This document shows, piece by piece, positions 18,046-25,725 of a stretch of DNA of 50,061 nucleotides (positions are counted from its first letter, which is position 1; each line of letters opens with the position of its first letter). Below the pieces are notes generated by a model. That model had not been told where the DNA came from. It saw nothing but the letters and a program-made list of their open reading frames with translations, and searched no databases. Location: assembly GCA_002348265.1 (NCBI GenBank), contig DEAT01000057.1, positions 15,167 to 65,227 of the forward strand, read 5' to 3'. The DNA is from Gemmatimonadales bacterium UBA2975 (GTDB lineage Bacteria > Gemmatimonadota > Gemmatimonadetes > Longimicrobiales > Gaopeijiaceae). A program made the translations under genes and the position numbers.

Positions 18046-18222
18046 GTGTGCGGGGTAGTCAGAATCAGTGGAGTTGAAAATGCCGTTCAACAGGTTTTTC
18101 CAGCCATGTACGCCCCGCAACACAGAGGTCCGGAAGTCGGCGGCATCGTCGCCTTCGACGGTGAAGGTGGACCAGCATTGCGACCGGGCCAGATCACCGA
18201 AGACGTTTTTGGCCTTCAGTAA
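18046..18222 (+). pseudogene. purF: purF remnant: first 58 codons of amidophosphoribosyltransferase
   Basis: Directly after purL, a GTG opens a 58-codon frame whose product starts (V)CGVVRISGVENAVQQV and continues with the diagnostic MYAPQHRGPEVGGIVAFDG, like the PurF N-terminus (MCGIVGI, LYALQHRGQESAGI). The nucleophile Cys2 is intact. The frame ends with TAA right after ITEDVFGLQ, where intact PurF runs on to about 450-500 residues through the glutaminase and PRPP-binding domains. I looked in the other two forward frames downstream and found no PurF continuation before the next gene. I read this as a truncated purF left after deletion or rearrangement; an intact copy would be needed elsewhere for de novo purine synthesis. 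Too short to have been called as a gene automatically. Confidence 0.8.
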
Positions 18223-18311
18223 GCTGATGGCCAACCACCTAAGATCTCAATTCATGCAGTGTAGAGTTGGTCTGGTTTCATTGAGAAACAGCTTAAGTGT
18301 AAACGAAGATC

Positions 18312-18343
18312 CTAGCTCGCTTTATGCCACGACGACGAGCTAG
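18312..18343. repeat. perfect 8-base inverted repeat downstream of the purF remnant
   Basis: CTAGCTCG at 18312-18319 pairs with CGAGCTAG at 18336-18343 across a 16-base loop. No T-run follows, so a Rho-independent terminator is doubtful. It lies in the 172-base gap (18223-18394) that otherwise shows nothing recognisable. Confidence 0.45.
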
Positions 18344-18394
18344 AATCCATCATACTGAAACATACCTGAGATCCTGCTGACACCGAGGTATCCT

Positions 18395-19837
18395 ATGAGT
18401 TCGTCGCGTACAATGCTCGCCTGCACTTTCGGAATCACCTGCCTTTCATTGTTACTCATCGACCCTGCTTCGGCCCAATTGTCAGAGGCTGAGCCCTCCG
18501 TCGAAGCCCAGATCGAGCTGTTCTCGAATTGGATGGAGGGGCAAATCGAAATCCGTAACCTCCCCGGAATAGTAGTAGGTGTGATCTCAGGGGATGACCT
18601 AGTCTGGGCGAAGGGGTTCGGCTATGCGGATGTAGAGTCTGAGAGAGCTATGGAGACAACCACGCGTTTCAGGATGGCCTCTCATAGCAAGCTGTTCACG
18701 GCCACCGCGATCATGCAGCTCCGTGAACAAGGGAAAATCCGACTCGACGATCCGGTCACCGACTACTTGCCGTGGTTTACGTACAAGATGGCAGCACCTG
18801 ACGATCCACCAATCACCATTGAACACTTGCTCACTCACAGTTCAGGGCTACCCCGCGAAGCTAGCTCTCATTGGACCGACTTCGATTTTCCGACCGAGGA
18901 AGAAGTGCGCGAACTTATTGGAAATCGAGAAGCCCCGTTCTCACCTGAAGTCCGGTGGAAGTACTCCAATCTCGCTTACACCATTGCCGGACTTTTGATC
19001 GAAGAAGTGACTGGCGTTAGTTGGGCTCGCTACCTACAACAGAACATCTTCGACCCTCTCAATATGATCGCATCGAGCGTGGACATGCCGGATCCGAAGA
19101 TGGCGACCGGATATGGTCGGCGCATGCCGGACGGATCTCGTCAGATTTTCCCCTTCGTAGACGCGCGGGGGATGGCGGCTGCGACCGGCCTAACTTCCAC
19201 GGTCGAGGACATGGCACGCTTTGTTTCAGCGCAGTTCAGGGAGGGTGCTCGCGGAGAAGATCGGATTTTGAGCACAGCCTCCCTCAGAGAAATGCACCGT
19301 GTACGTATGATGGAAACCACTTGGACTAGAGGACAGGGAATAGGGTTCAGCGTTCAACGAAGAGACGGCACACTCTACGTGGGTCACGGAGGGGGATATC
19401 CGGGGTATACGACTAACACAACAATACAGTTAGACTCAGAAATCGGTGTAGTCGTTCTTACCAATACCAACGACTCAAATCCCGCACAGATCGCCCAGCA
19501 GCTGATGGCAACCGTTGGGGTAGCGATTGCTGAGGCTGCGACTGAGGCTCCAGAAACGGTTTCATGGGATCCTGCTTGGGAGCGGTTTGCAGGTGTTTAC
19601 CGGAGTCGGGGTGGGGAGACCCGCGTTCTTGTCCTAAACGAGCGACTAGTATCTATGAACCCTTGGTCCAGTTCCATAGGAGAGCCAACACACCTTATGC
19701 CAATTGGTGACGGGACGTTCCGAATGATCGCTCGCACGGGCGGTGGCGCTGTGGGTGAAATCGTGCGCTTTATAGAAGAGAATGGAAAGGTGGTGCGCAT
19801 GATTACAGGGGATTCCTATTCAGTTCGCATTCGTTAG
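18395..19837 (+). CDS. exported serine hydrolase of the beta-lactamase / penicillin-binding (class C) family
   Basis: A 480-residue protein with an N-terminal signal peptide (hydrophobic core to about residue 25, cleavage near ASAQL). Family motifs in order: Ser96-x-x-Lys99 in RMASHSKLFTATA, Tyr190-x-Asn192 in WKYSNLAYTIAG, and the third motif His331-Gly-Gly in YVGHGGGYPG. The catalytic domain is followed by an extra C-terminal domain from about residue 395. Members include esterases, D-aminopeptidases and DD-peptidases; substrate cannot be assigned, and true beta-lactamase activity is not implied. It stands outside the purine operon, with a 172-base gap before it. Confidence 0.88.
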   Translation: MSSSRTMLACTFGITCLSLLLIDPASAQLSEAEPSVEAQIELFSNWMEGQIEIRNLPGIVVGVISGDDLVWAKGFGYADVESERAMETTTRFRMASHSKLFTATAIMQLREQGKIRLDDPVTDYLPWFTYKMAAPDDPPITIEHLLTHSSGLPREASSHWTDFDFPTEEEVRELIGNREAPFSPEVRWKYSNLAYTIAGLLIEEVTGVSWARYLQQNIFDPLNMIASSVDMPDPKMATGYGRRMPDGSRQIFPFVDARGMAAATGLTSTVEDMARFVSAQFREGARGEDRILSTASLREMHRVRMMETTWTRGQGIGFSVQRRDGTLYVGHGGGYPGYTTNTTIQLDSEIGVVVLTNTNDSNPAQIAQQLMATVGVAIAEAATEAPETVSWDPAWERFAGVYRSRGGETRVLVLNERLVSMNPWSSSIGEPTHLMPIGDGTFRMIARTGGGAVGEIVRFIEENGKVVRMITGDSYSVRIR

Positions 19838-19846
19838 TGAACCTAC

Positions 19847-20929
19847 TTGCGCCAACCACTTGTGCAGAGGACGCATTTGAGGGCTGACGAAAGCTTCCTT
19901 CACAATCTTCCTAAAGCGGAGCTCCATGTTCACTTAGACGGTTCCCTTAGGCCACAGACGATGTTCGAACTCGCCACCGAGCGGGAAGTGTCCTTACCTG
20001 TATCCTCTATAGAGTCCTTAGCCTCCTATATGACGGTTCCTGAGGGGTCTAGCCTTGAAGGATACCTCGAACGGTTTGAGCTCACCCTTCTAGTAATGCA
20101 AGATTCCGATGCCCTAGAGCGCATAGCCTACGAATTGGTATTGGACCATGCCGCAGAAAACGTTCGCTGGCTGGAATTGCGATTCTGCCCCCAGTTAAAT
20201 AGAGAACAAGGGCTATCGGCCGAAGAAGTTCTGGACTCTGTTCTGCGCGGAATGCGTCAAGCTGAGAACGATGTCGCTGAGAGAGGTCAATCAATCCAAT
20301 CCGGGATCATATTGTGTGGACTACGCTCACACTCGTCTGCAGTCACATCAGAAACCGCTGAGCTCGCGGTAGCCTACATGAGGCAAGGAGTATGCGGATT
20401 TGACCTAGCTGGCGCCGAAGCGGGGCATCCCGTCCTTAATCACAGACATGCGATCAAGCGGGCATACCAAGCAGGACTCCCTATCACTCTTCATGCAGGA
20501 GAAGGGTTCGGCCCAGAGTCCATCCAGCAGGCCCTCGAATTTGGACACGCCAGCAGAATCGGTCACGGGACGAGGCTATTCGAGGATCCCACGCTAATGG
20601 AGCTCGTACGCAAATTACGTATTCCGCTTGAAGTCTGCCTAACCTCCAACTTGCAAACAGGCGTTGTCCACTCCCTAGCTGAGCACCCAGCCCAGCAATA
20701 CCTGAAGCTTGGCATTCCGATCTCACTCTCAACAGACAATCGCCTAATGTCCGCCGTGACACTAACAGATGAATACACTCTAGCGAGAGATGCTTTCAAT
20801 ATTACAGAAAAAGAGCTCGTCGCCATCGCCCGAACAGGGTTCGAGCATGCCTTCACTGACTCTGCTAGAAGATCGGACTTACTTCACGAGTTCGACCAGC
20901 ACGTTGAAGAATCGCTTTTTCAAGACTGA
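19847..20929 (+). CDS. adenosine deaminase-family protein
   Basis: A 360-residue metal-dependent amidohydrolase. Zinc ligands and catalytic residues are recognisable: His27 and His29 in KAELHVHLDGSLRP, His216 and Glu219 in ITLHAGEGFGPES, the following SRIGHGTRL, and Asp297. Where E. coli and mouse adenosine deaminase have two Asp (TDDP), this protein has Asp297-Asn298 (STDNRLMSA), a variant I associate with one subgroup of the family. Substrate could be adenosine or another 6-aminopurine compound. The start is unsettled: TTG at 19847, or TTG at 19877, which has AGAGGA five bases upstream. Confidence 0.85.
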   Translation: MRQPLVQRTHLRADESFLHNLPKAELHVHLDGSLRPQTMFELATEREVSLPVSSIESLASYMTVPEGSSLEGYLERFELTLLVMQDSDALERIAYELVLDHAAENVRWLELRFCPQLNREQGLSAEEVLDSVLRGMRQAENDVAERGQSIQSGIILCGLRSHSSAVTSETAELAVAYMRQGVCGFDLAGAEAGHPVLNHRHAIKRAYQAGLPITLHAGEGFGPESIQQALEFGHASRIGHGTRLFEDPTLMELVRKLRIPLEVCLTSNLQTGVVHSLAEHPAQQYLKLGIPISLSTDNRLMSAVTLTDEYTLARDAFNITEKELVAIARTGFEHAFTDSARRSDLLHEFDQHVEESLFQD

Positions 20930-20966
20930 GTCAAGAGGTCTCTGGTTAGCCATCCCGTTATATTCT

Positions 20967-21980
20967 TCAGGATGAGGACATCGGGCTAGTATTCGCGAGC
21001 ATCTCTTCGGCTAACTCGACGAGTTCCCTAGAGCCGAGATAGATAGGCACCCGCTGGTGAAGTTCAGTCGGCTGAATATCTCTGATGTTCTGCGTACCGG
21101 TACTAGCACGCCCTCCCGCCTGCTCGATTATGAAAGCCATCGGTGCTGCCTCGTAGAGAAGCCGTAACTTGCCGTCAGGCCTACTCCTCTCGGGTGGATA
21201 CATGAAGAGACCGCCCTGAAGCAGTGTCCGGTGCACATCTGCTACCATCGAACCGATATACCTGGATCCGAAGCCCCCCTCGTTCTTTAAATGGCTGACC
21301 AGTTTCTGCTGCTCCTCTGACCACCTCGTGAAGTACGCTTCATTAACAGAGTAGACCTTCTTCGGCGGATTTGGGATTCTCATATCGGGATGGCTCAGTA
21401 TGAACTCACCGATTGAAGGATCCAGCGTAAAACCATGGACGCCGGTGCCCGACGTGTACACTAACATTGTCGAAGAGCCATAAAGCACGTACCCCGAAGC
21501 CACCTGCCTGCAGCCCGGCTGAAGACAGTCTTCTAGAGTACCTCTCTCACCGTCTGTGCACTTGCGATGGATGCTGAAGATCGTTCCGATCGAGACATTA
21601 AGGTCAATGTTCGAAGAACCATCCAGAGGATCAAACAAAACAACGTAATCCCCGGCCGGAAACTTCTCCGGTATCGGGATGAAATGCTCGTGCTCCTCGG
21701 ACGCCATACAAGCTACGAGACCTGTATGGTCTAAGGCTCGGTACATTACCTGATCGGCGAATACGTCTAACTTTTGCTGATATTCTCCATGGACGTTTTC
21801 CTGCCCCGCTCCGCCAAGAATATCAACTAAGCCCGCTTTATTGACTTCTCGCCCAATTACCTTCGCAGCCAGCGCGATGTCAGAGAGAAGACCAGTAAAG
21901 GCACCCTTCGCTTCCGGGTACTTACGCTCCTCATCGATCAAGAACCGCGAAATGGTAACCACGTGACTCTCTTGCAACAT
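20967..21980 (-). CDS. fbp: fructose-1,6-bisphosphatase class I
   Basis: A 337-residue sugar phosphatase for gluconeogenesis and the pentose phosphate pathway. Class I signature: VLFDPLDGSSNIDLNVSIGTIFSIH (key acids of the metal site in DPLDGSS), with the upstream ASEEHE acid and C-terminal YEAAPMAFIIEQAGGRASTG. Length is normal. The gene is convergent with the adenosine deaminase gene (37-base gap) and divergent from the His-rich small gene. A sequence resembling a catabolite-repression operator lies 14 bases before its start (separate entry). The transaldolase at 8759 and this gene are the only central-carbon genes here. Confidence 0.97.
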   Translation of the reverse strand: MLQESHVVTISRFLIDEERKYPEAKGAFTGLLSDIALAAKVIGREVNKAGLVDILGGAGQENVHGEYQQKLDVFADQVMYRALDHTGLVACMASEEHEHFIPIPEKFPAGDYVVLFDPLDGSSNIDLNVSIGTIFSIHRKCTDGERGTLEDCLQPGCRQVASGYVLYGSSTMLVYTSGTGVHGFTLDPSIGEFILSHPDMRIPNPPKKVYSVNEAYFTRWSEEQQKLVSHLKNEGGFGSRYIGSMVADVHRTLLQGGLFMYPPERSRPDGKLRLLYEAAPMAFIIEQAGGRASTGTQNIRDIQPTELHQRVPIYLGSRELVELAEEMLANTSPMSSS

Positions 21981-21993
21981 AGGTATGCGTGAT

Positions 21994-22007
21994 TGAAAAC
22001 GTTAACG
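21994..22007 (-). promoter_or_regulatory. LacI-family / cre-like operator candidate upstream of fbp
   Basis: TGAAAACGTTAACG, on the plus strand, fits 13 of 14 positions of the CcpA cre consensus TGWAARCGYTWNCW, with the central CG expected for LacI-family operators. It ends 14 bases before the fbp start, in the 85-base region shared with the divergent His-rich gene. Catabolite control of fbp would make sense, but a chance match has not been excluded. Confidence 0.35.
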
Positions 22008-22065
22008 GTTACTCGAAAGCTACTGCTTATGGACCAGCCTAAGGGTATATGATTACTATTCTCTC

Positions 22066-22434
22066 ATGAAGCGTCTGATTTCACTCGCCCTTTTTGTCGT
22101 ATTGGTGACTGGCCAGTATACGACGGCGTCGTGCCCTATGGACCTAGGGACCAATAACGATGACAGGGCTGAGTTAGCAAACATCGCTGACGCCAAGCAA
22201 CAGAGCCACCAAGGCCACAGCGGAAAAACATCAGATTCGCAAGATGATCAGAAAGGTCACCATGGGGAGACCGCCTGCGCGAGTTTGATGAACTGCGGTA
22301 CTTTCGCTTTCTTTAGTGCCGAACTTAAGTCAAAAGACCTCGGACACAGAACAATCGGCCCACTCAATAACTCATTGGGTCTCGAAAATTCGTTCAAGAC
22401 CGCAATTCAGACACCTCCTCCTCGTCACGGCTAA
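22066..22434 (+). CDS. small exported His/Cys-containing protein, function unknown
   Basis: A 122-residue protein with a signal peptide (MKRLISLALFVVLVTG, cleavage near residue 22). The mature part carries Cys23-Pro-Met, a hydrophilic His-rich stretch at residues 43-68 (QQSHQGHSGKTSDSQDDQKG, then HHGET), and Cys71/Cys77 in ACASLMNCGTF. Six His and three Cys with Met suggest metal binding, or a disulfide in an exported protein. I do not recognise a family. It has no clear ribosome-binding site; TATGAT at 22048-22053 could be a -10 box close to the ATG. The outer-membrane protein gene follows in the same direction after 66 bases, so they may be co-transcribed. Confidence 0.7.
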   Translation: MKRLISLALFVVLVTGQYTTASCPMDLGTNNDDRAELANIADAKQQSHQGHSGKTSDSQDDQKGHHGETACASLMNCGTFAFFSAELKSKDLGHRTIGPLNNSLGLENSFKTAIQTPPPRHG

Positions 22435-22500
22435 AACCTTAGCTGAAGTGCTGTCCAGATAAGCAGTCCCCCCAGTGACGATGTATCAAGAGGAAAACCA

Positions 22501-23781
22501 GTGTCCATACGCATTGCTGTATTCTTGTTGTTCATCTCCTGCCTGCCCGTTTCAGCAGGAGCCCAATCACACCAACACGAAATGTTTTCTAAGGTTCTAG
22601 GAGACGGATGGCACCTAGCAGGAATGGCGCAGGCTCGCCCTACATTCAACAAAACCTGGTCCCAGAAAGGAACGACACACTTTGATGTCGCATCAACGCA
22701 TCTGGCCCATACCGCCGTGATGCTCAACCTGGAGAGCACTTCGCGCAGACTCGTGCTCCGCCTAACAACAAACCTTGAGGGGCTCACACAAAAAGATGGT
22801 GAGCTCACTCTCGGGAGCTGGGGTAATGGCTTTATAGACTCGAGACATCCACACCACCTGCTCCATGAGGCAATGGTGAGTTTTAACGCCTTTTCCAGTG
22901 ATGGAGGAGGTCTATCTCTCTCAGCCGGTCAAGGATTCGTCCCATACGGGACAGATGACCCCATGGGACGACCATCTGCTAAATATCCCACGAACCATCA
23001 CCTGTCTCAGATACCCGAGCGCTTCACCTTGAACGCTGCTTGGTCAAAAGGCGCATGGATCCTCGAAGCTGGTGTGTTTGGTGGTTCTCATTCTGAGAGC
23101 CCGTACGACCTATCGCACATAAAGTCCTTCGGGGATTCTTGGTCTACACGAGTCTCCCGCAGCTTCGGAGAAAATGCTATGGGTGACGGGTTGTGGGAAT
23201 TCTCACTCTCCCATGCACGCGTCTCTCACACGGCGTCACATAAGAACGCACTCTTCAACGGTGCTCTGCGTTACAATGGAAGTGTGGCTAATGATCAGCG
23301 TGTATCTGGCCTAATGGAATATTCTTGGAGCGATCCGATTGAAAACCACATGCGCGGCTACTGGTCCTTTCTCACCGAGGCGCAGTGGTCAACGGGCAAA
23401 CATAATCCCTACGCACGGTTTGAAACGTCAATCCGACCGGAATTCCAGAGAGGCGACGGGATTTCATCTAGCTTCTTCCGCTATGGCCACCATACGATGG
23501 CTAACGGAGCAACTGCCTGGTCGATTCTATCCATAGGTTACGGATTCGCTTCAGGAATCGGCCCAGTTTCAATCCGTCCGTTCGTGGAGGGCCAAATTAT
23601 TTCCGTAGCCAATGAGCGCGGCAACCTCATACCAAAAGATCTTCTAGGTGCCGATAGCTTCACTGGAGTAACAGTAGGTATGCGTCTCTATTTCGGAGGA
23701 AATCCTATGCGGATGGGCCGATATGGAATTCTGGATCCGATGACACGGATGGGCCGAATGCAGTCCATGGCCGGCATGTAG
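22501..23781 (+). CDS. predicted outer-membrane beta-barrel protein rich in His and Met, function unknown
   Basis: A 426-residue protein starting with GTG, with AGAGGA about six bases before it. Signal peptide residues 1-21 (cleavage AGA-QS), then a mature N-terminus with HQHEM. The body shows alternating aromatic/polar strands and Gly-rich turns with a C-terminal strand TGVTVGMRLYFGG, typical of outer-membrane porin-like barrels. His clusters occur (RHPHHLLHEA, TNHHLSQ, YGHHTM), and the last 28 residues are Met-rich: MRMGRYGILDPMTRMGRMQS, then MAGM. His and Met patches are what exported copper-handling proteins often show, so a metal role is possible, but no family assignment is supported. 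Confidence 0.75.
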   Translation: MSIRIAVFLLFISCLPVSAGAQSHQHEMFSKVLGDGWHLAGMAQARPTFNKTWSQKGTTHFDVASTHLAHTAVMLNLESTSRRLVLRLTTNLEGLTQKDGELTLGSWGNGFIDSRHPHHLLHEAMVSFNAFSSDGGGLSLSAGQGFVPYGTDDPMGRPSAKYPTNHHLSQIPERFTLNAAWSKGAWILEAGVFGGSHSESPYDLSHIKSFGDSWSTRVSRSFGENAMGDGLWEFSLSHARVSHTASHKNALFNGALRYNGSVANDQRVSGLMEYSWSDPIENHMRGYWSFLTEAQWSTGKHNPYARFETSIRPEFQRGDGISSSFFRYGHHTMANGATAWSILSIGYGFASGIGPVSIRPFVEGQIISVANERGNLIPKDLLGADSFTGVTVGMRLYFGGNPMRMGRYGILDPMTRMGRMQSMAGM

Positions 23782-23956
23782 TTTCCCAATAGTCATCAAG
23801 CTCAATCGGCAGATACGGACACCATCATCGCATCGGCGAGAAGTCGGTGAGGTTAAGAGAAGGGTGGTAGAACCCAATGATGAATTCCCCTCACGCCACA
23901 AGCCCGGAGCACGCAGACGGAAGTACACCTAAGTCAAACCAGCTGACCAAATATTG

Positions 23957-24289
23957 CTAATCAGCTCTGGTATCGCTCACCTCACCGTGGGACTCTGGAA
24001 ACAGATCCTGTTGGGATTGGTCGACAGCGCGCTCTCTCTCCTCTCGATCTTCCTCTACGAGCCTAGCCCTCAATATCCGCCTGACCTTTAGGTCGGACTG
24101 CACTCCAGCGCCCAGCATCACAACCATACCCAGTATGACCGCGCCAAAAACGACCACGGTTAACGGTACACCGAGCAGCGTGACAAAACCCAAACGAAGC
24201 GTCACACGATGGCTCGAGTTCAACGATGCGAACATAATGGATGTCCCTATCAGGATCGCGACACTCGTCCATCCCAGGAGACGGTTCAC
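23957..24289 (-). CDS. LapA-like (DUF1049) inner-membrane protein
   Basis: A 110-residue protein with two hydrophobic segments, at about residues 5-22 and 39-62, followed by a basic then acidic helical tail (LKVRRILRARLVEEDREE). The pattern FASLNSSHRVTLRLGFV and the second transmembrane stretch match the LapA/DUF1049 family, whose E. coli member takes part in lipopolysaccharide assembly control. It starts with GTG overlapping the miaB stop by four bases, last gene of the alr-to-lapA run. The 175 bases between it and the convergent outer-membrane gene show no gene or clear terminator. Confidence 0.7.
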   Translation of the reverse strand: MNRLLGWTSVAILIGTSIMFASLNSSHRVTLRLGFVTLLGVPLTVVVFGAVILGMVVMLGAGVQSDLKVRRILRARLVEEDREERERAVDQSQQDLFPESHGEVSDTRAD

Positions 24290-25725
24290 GCCAAAGCCAG
24301 TTCTGGTTTTGAGTAGGCGACCTCAGAACCCGAAAAAGTTGCACCCGTGGTCCGCTCTAGGAGTGCGTGTGCATAGTCACCAACACGCGCTACATCACCG
24401 TCAAATACGACGACCTTGTTGCGGCGTGTCCGACCTCGAACCTGACCTGGATCTCGGCCCTCATGCTCAATAAGGACTTCTTCCACCCTTCCCACCTCTG
24501 ATGAGTTGATTTGCCCCTGAATCTGACGAGACACCTCAATTAATTCAGCTAGGCGTGCCTGAGCTTCTTCAGATGCTATGAAATCCCTCTCAGGAAAACG
24601 GGTCGCCGGCGTGCCATCGCGCAACGAATACTTATAAGTGAACGCTTCATCGAAACGGACAGTCCTCATGAGGTCAAGTGTGTCACGAAACTCGGCATCT
24701 GTCTCTCCAGGGAATGCCACAATGATGTCGGTCGAAAGAGCGATATCTGGAATCGAATTCCGCACCATATCGATCTTATCCAAAAGCATATCCACGGTGT
24801 AACGTCGGAGCATTCTCTTGAGAGTACGATTGTTTCCAGACTGAGCCGGAAGATGAAGTTGTTCGCATACTGCTGCTTCGGTCGCCATTACCTCTACGAG
24901 TAACTCGTTGACGTCTCGGGGATGGGGCGACGTGAAGCGAACTCGGCGTATGCCATCAACTTGAGCTACTAGACGAAGTAACTCAGGAAACAATAGATCT
25001 CCCCACTGGTAAGAGTTCACCGTTTGGCCAAGTAATGTGACCTCTGTCACACCCCGATCTGCCAACCTACGCACCTCATCGAGAACCTCATCCGAAGGAC
25101 GATTCTTCTCACCCCCTCGAACGTAGGGAACTATGCAGTAAGTGCAGCGATGGTCGCACCCTCGTTGGATAGGCACCCACGCGCTCGGTCCATCTTGACG
25201 CCGCTGCTCCAAGCCCTGGTAATTCTCATCTATATCAAGCTTAAGAACGGCTAACTGCGGACCACGCTTTTTACTCTCACTCACTACCTCAATGGACGGG
25301 GCACTGGAAGAAGCTGAGAGTGGTGCGGCATGCTCTTCATCTTTATCAGTAGAGGCAATTCCTAACCGTCTTAGCGTTTCGGGTAGTCCACGATATCCAT
25401 CAGGGCCCATTACGATATCTACATACGGTGCCTGATCTAGAAGCGAACTCCCTATTCGCTGAGCCATACATCCAGTTACACCAATGATCAAATCTGGTTT
25501 GTCTTGCTTCAGGCCATTGAGTTGCGAAACCCGACCCAATACGCGCTTCTCGGCGTGCTCACGTATCGCGCATGTGTTCACCAAAACGACGTCCGCTTCC
25601 TCCGGACTACCAACGATCAGGTATCCAGAGTGCTCAAGAATACCTTCCATCAGCTCACCGTCGCTGATGTTCATCTGGCAGCCGTACGTTTCCACGTAGG
25701 CCCGTTTCACTAGCCTTTTAGTCAT
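24286..25725 (-). CDS. miaB: tRNA-2-methylthio-N6-dimethylallyladenosine synthase
   Basis: A 479-residue radical-SAM methylthiotransferase modifying A37 of tRNAs that read UNN codons. Three domains are visible: UPF0004 with Cys16 in ETYGCQMN, then VNTCAIRE and GVTGCMAQR; radical-SAM CDHRCTYC (Cys190, Cys194, Cys197) in the MiaB-typical IVPYVRG context; and the C-terminal TRAM domain. Between the first two domains is a Ser/Glu-rich insertion (about residues 128-155) that looks like a linker. A four-base overlap joins it to mtaB upstream. Confidence 0.96.
   Translation of the reverse strand: MTKRLVKRAYVETYGCQMNISDGELMEGILEHSGYLIVGSPEEADVVLVNTCAIREHAEKRVLGRVSQLNGLKQDKPDLIIGVTGCMAQRIGSSLLDQAPYVDIVMGPDGYRGLPETLRRLGIASTDKDEEHAAPLSASSSAPSIEVVSESKKRGPQLAVLKLDIDENYQGLEQRRQDGPSAWVPIQRGCDHRCTYCIVPYVRGGEKNRPSDEVLDEVRRLADRGVTEVTLLGQTVNSYQWGDLLFPELLRLVAQVDGIRRVRFTSPHPRDVNELLVEVMATEAAVCEQLHLPAQSGNNRTLKRMLRRYTVDMLLDKIDMVRNSIPDIALSTDIIVAFPGETDAEFRDTLDLMRTVRFDEAFTYKYSLRDGTPATRFPERDFIASEEAQARLAELIEVSRQIQGQINSSEVGRVEEVLIEHEGRDPGQVRGRTRRNKVVVFDGDVARVGDYAHALLERTTGATFSGSEVAYSKPELALA

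Noticed and set aside
18312..18343. Rho-independent terminator
   Set aside because: The 8-base stem has no T-run after it, so it is listed only as an inverted repeat.
18223..18394. Continuation of PurF in another frame after position 18222
   Set aside because: Other frames give no PurF-like residues; the best one encodes a short non-matching peptide ending near 18343.
23782..23956. Gene or RNA in the gap before the LapA-like gene
   Set aside because: The short open frames here show no motif or start site, and I saw no hairpin strong enough to call.
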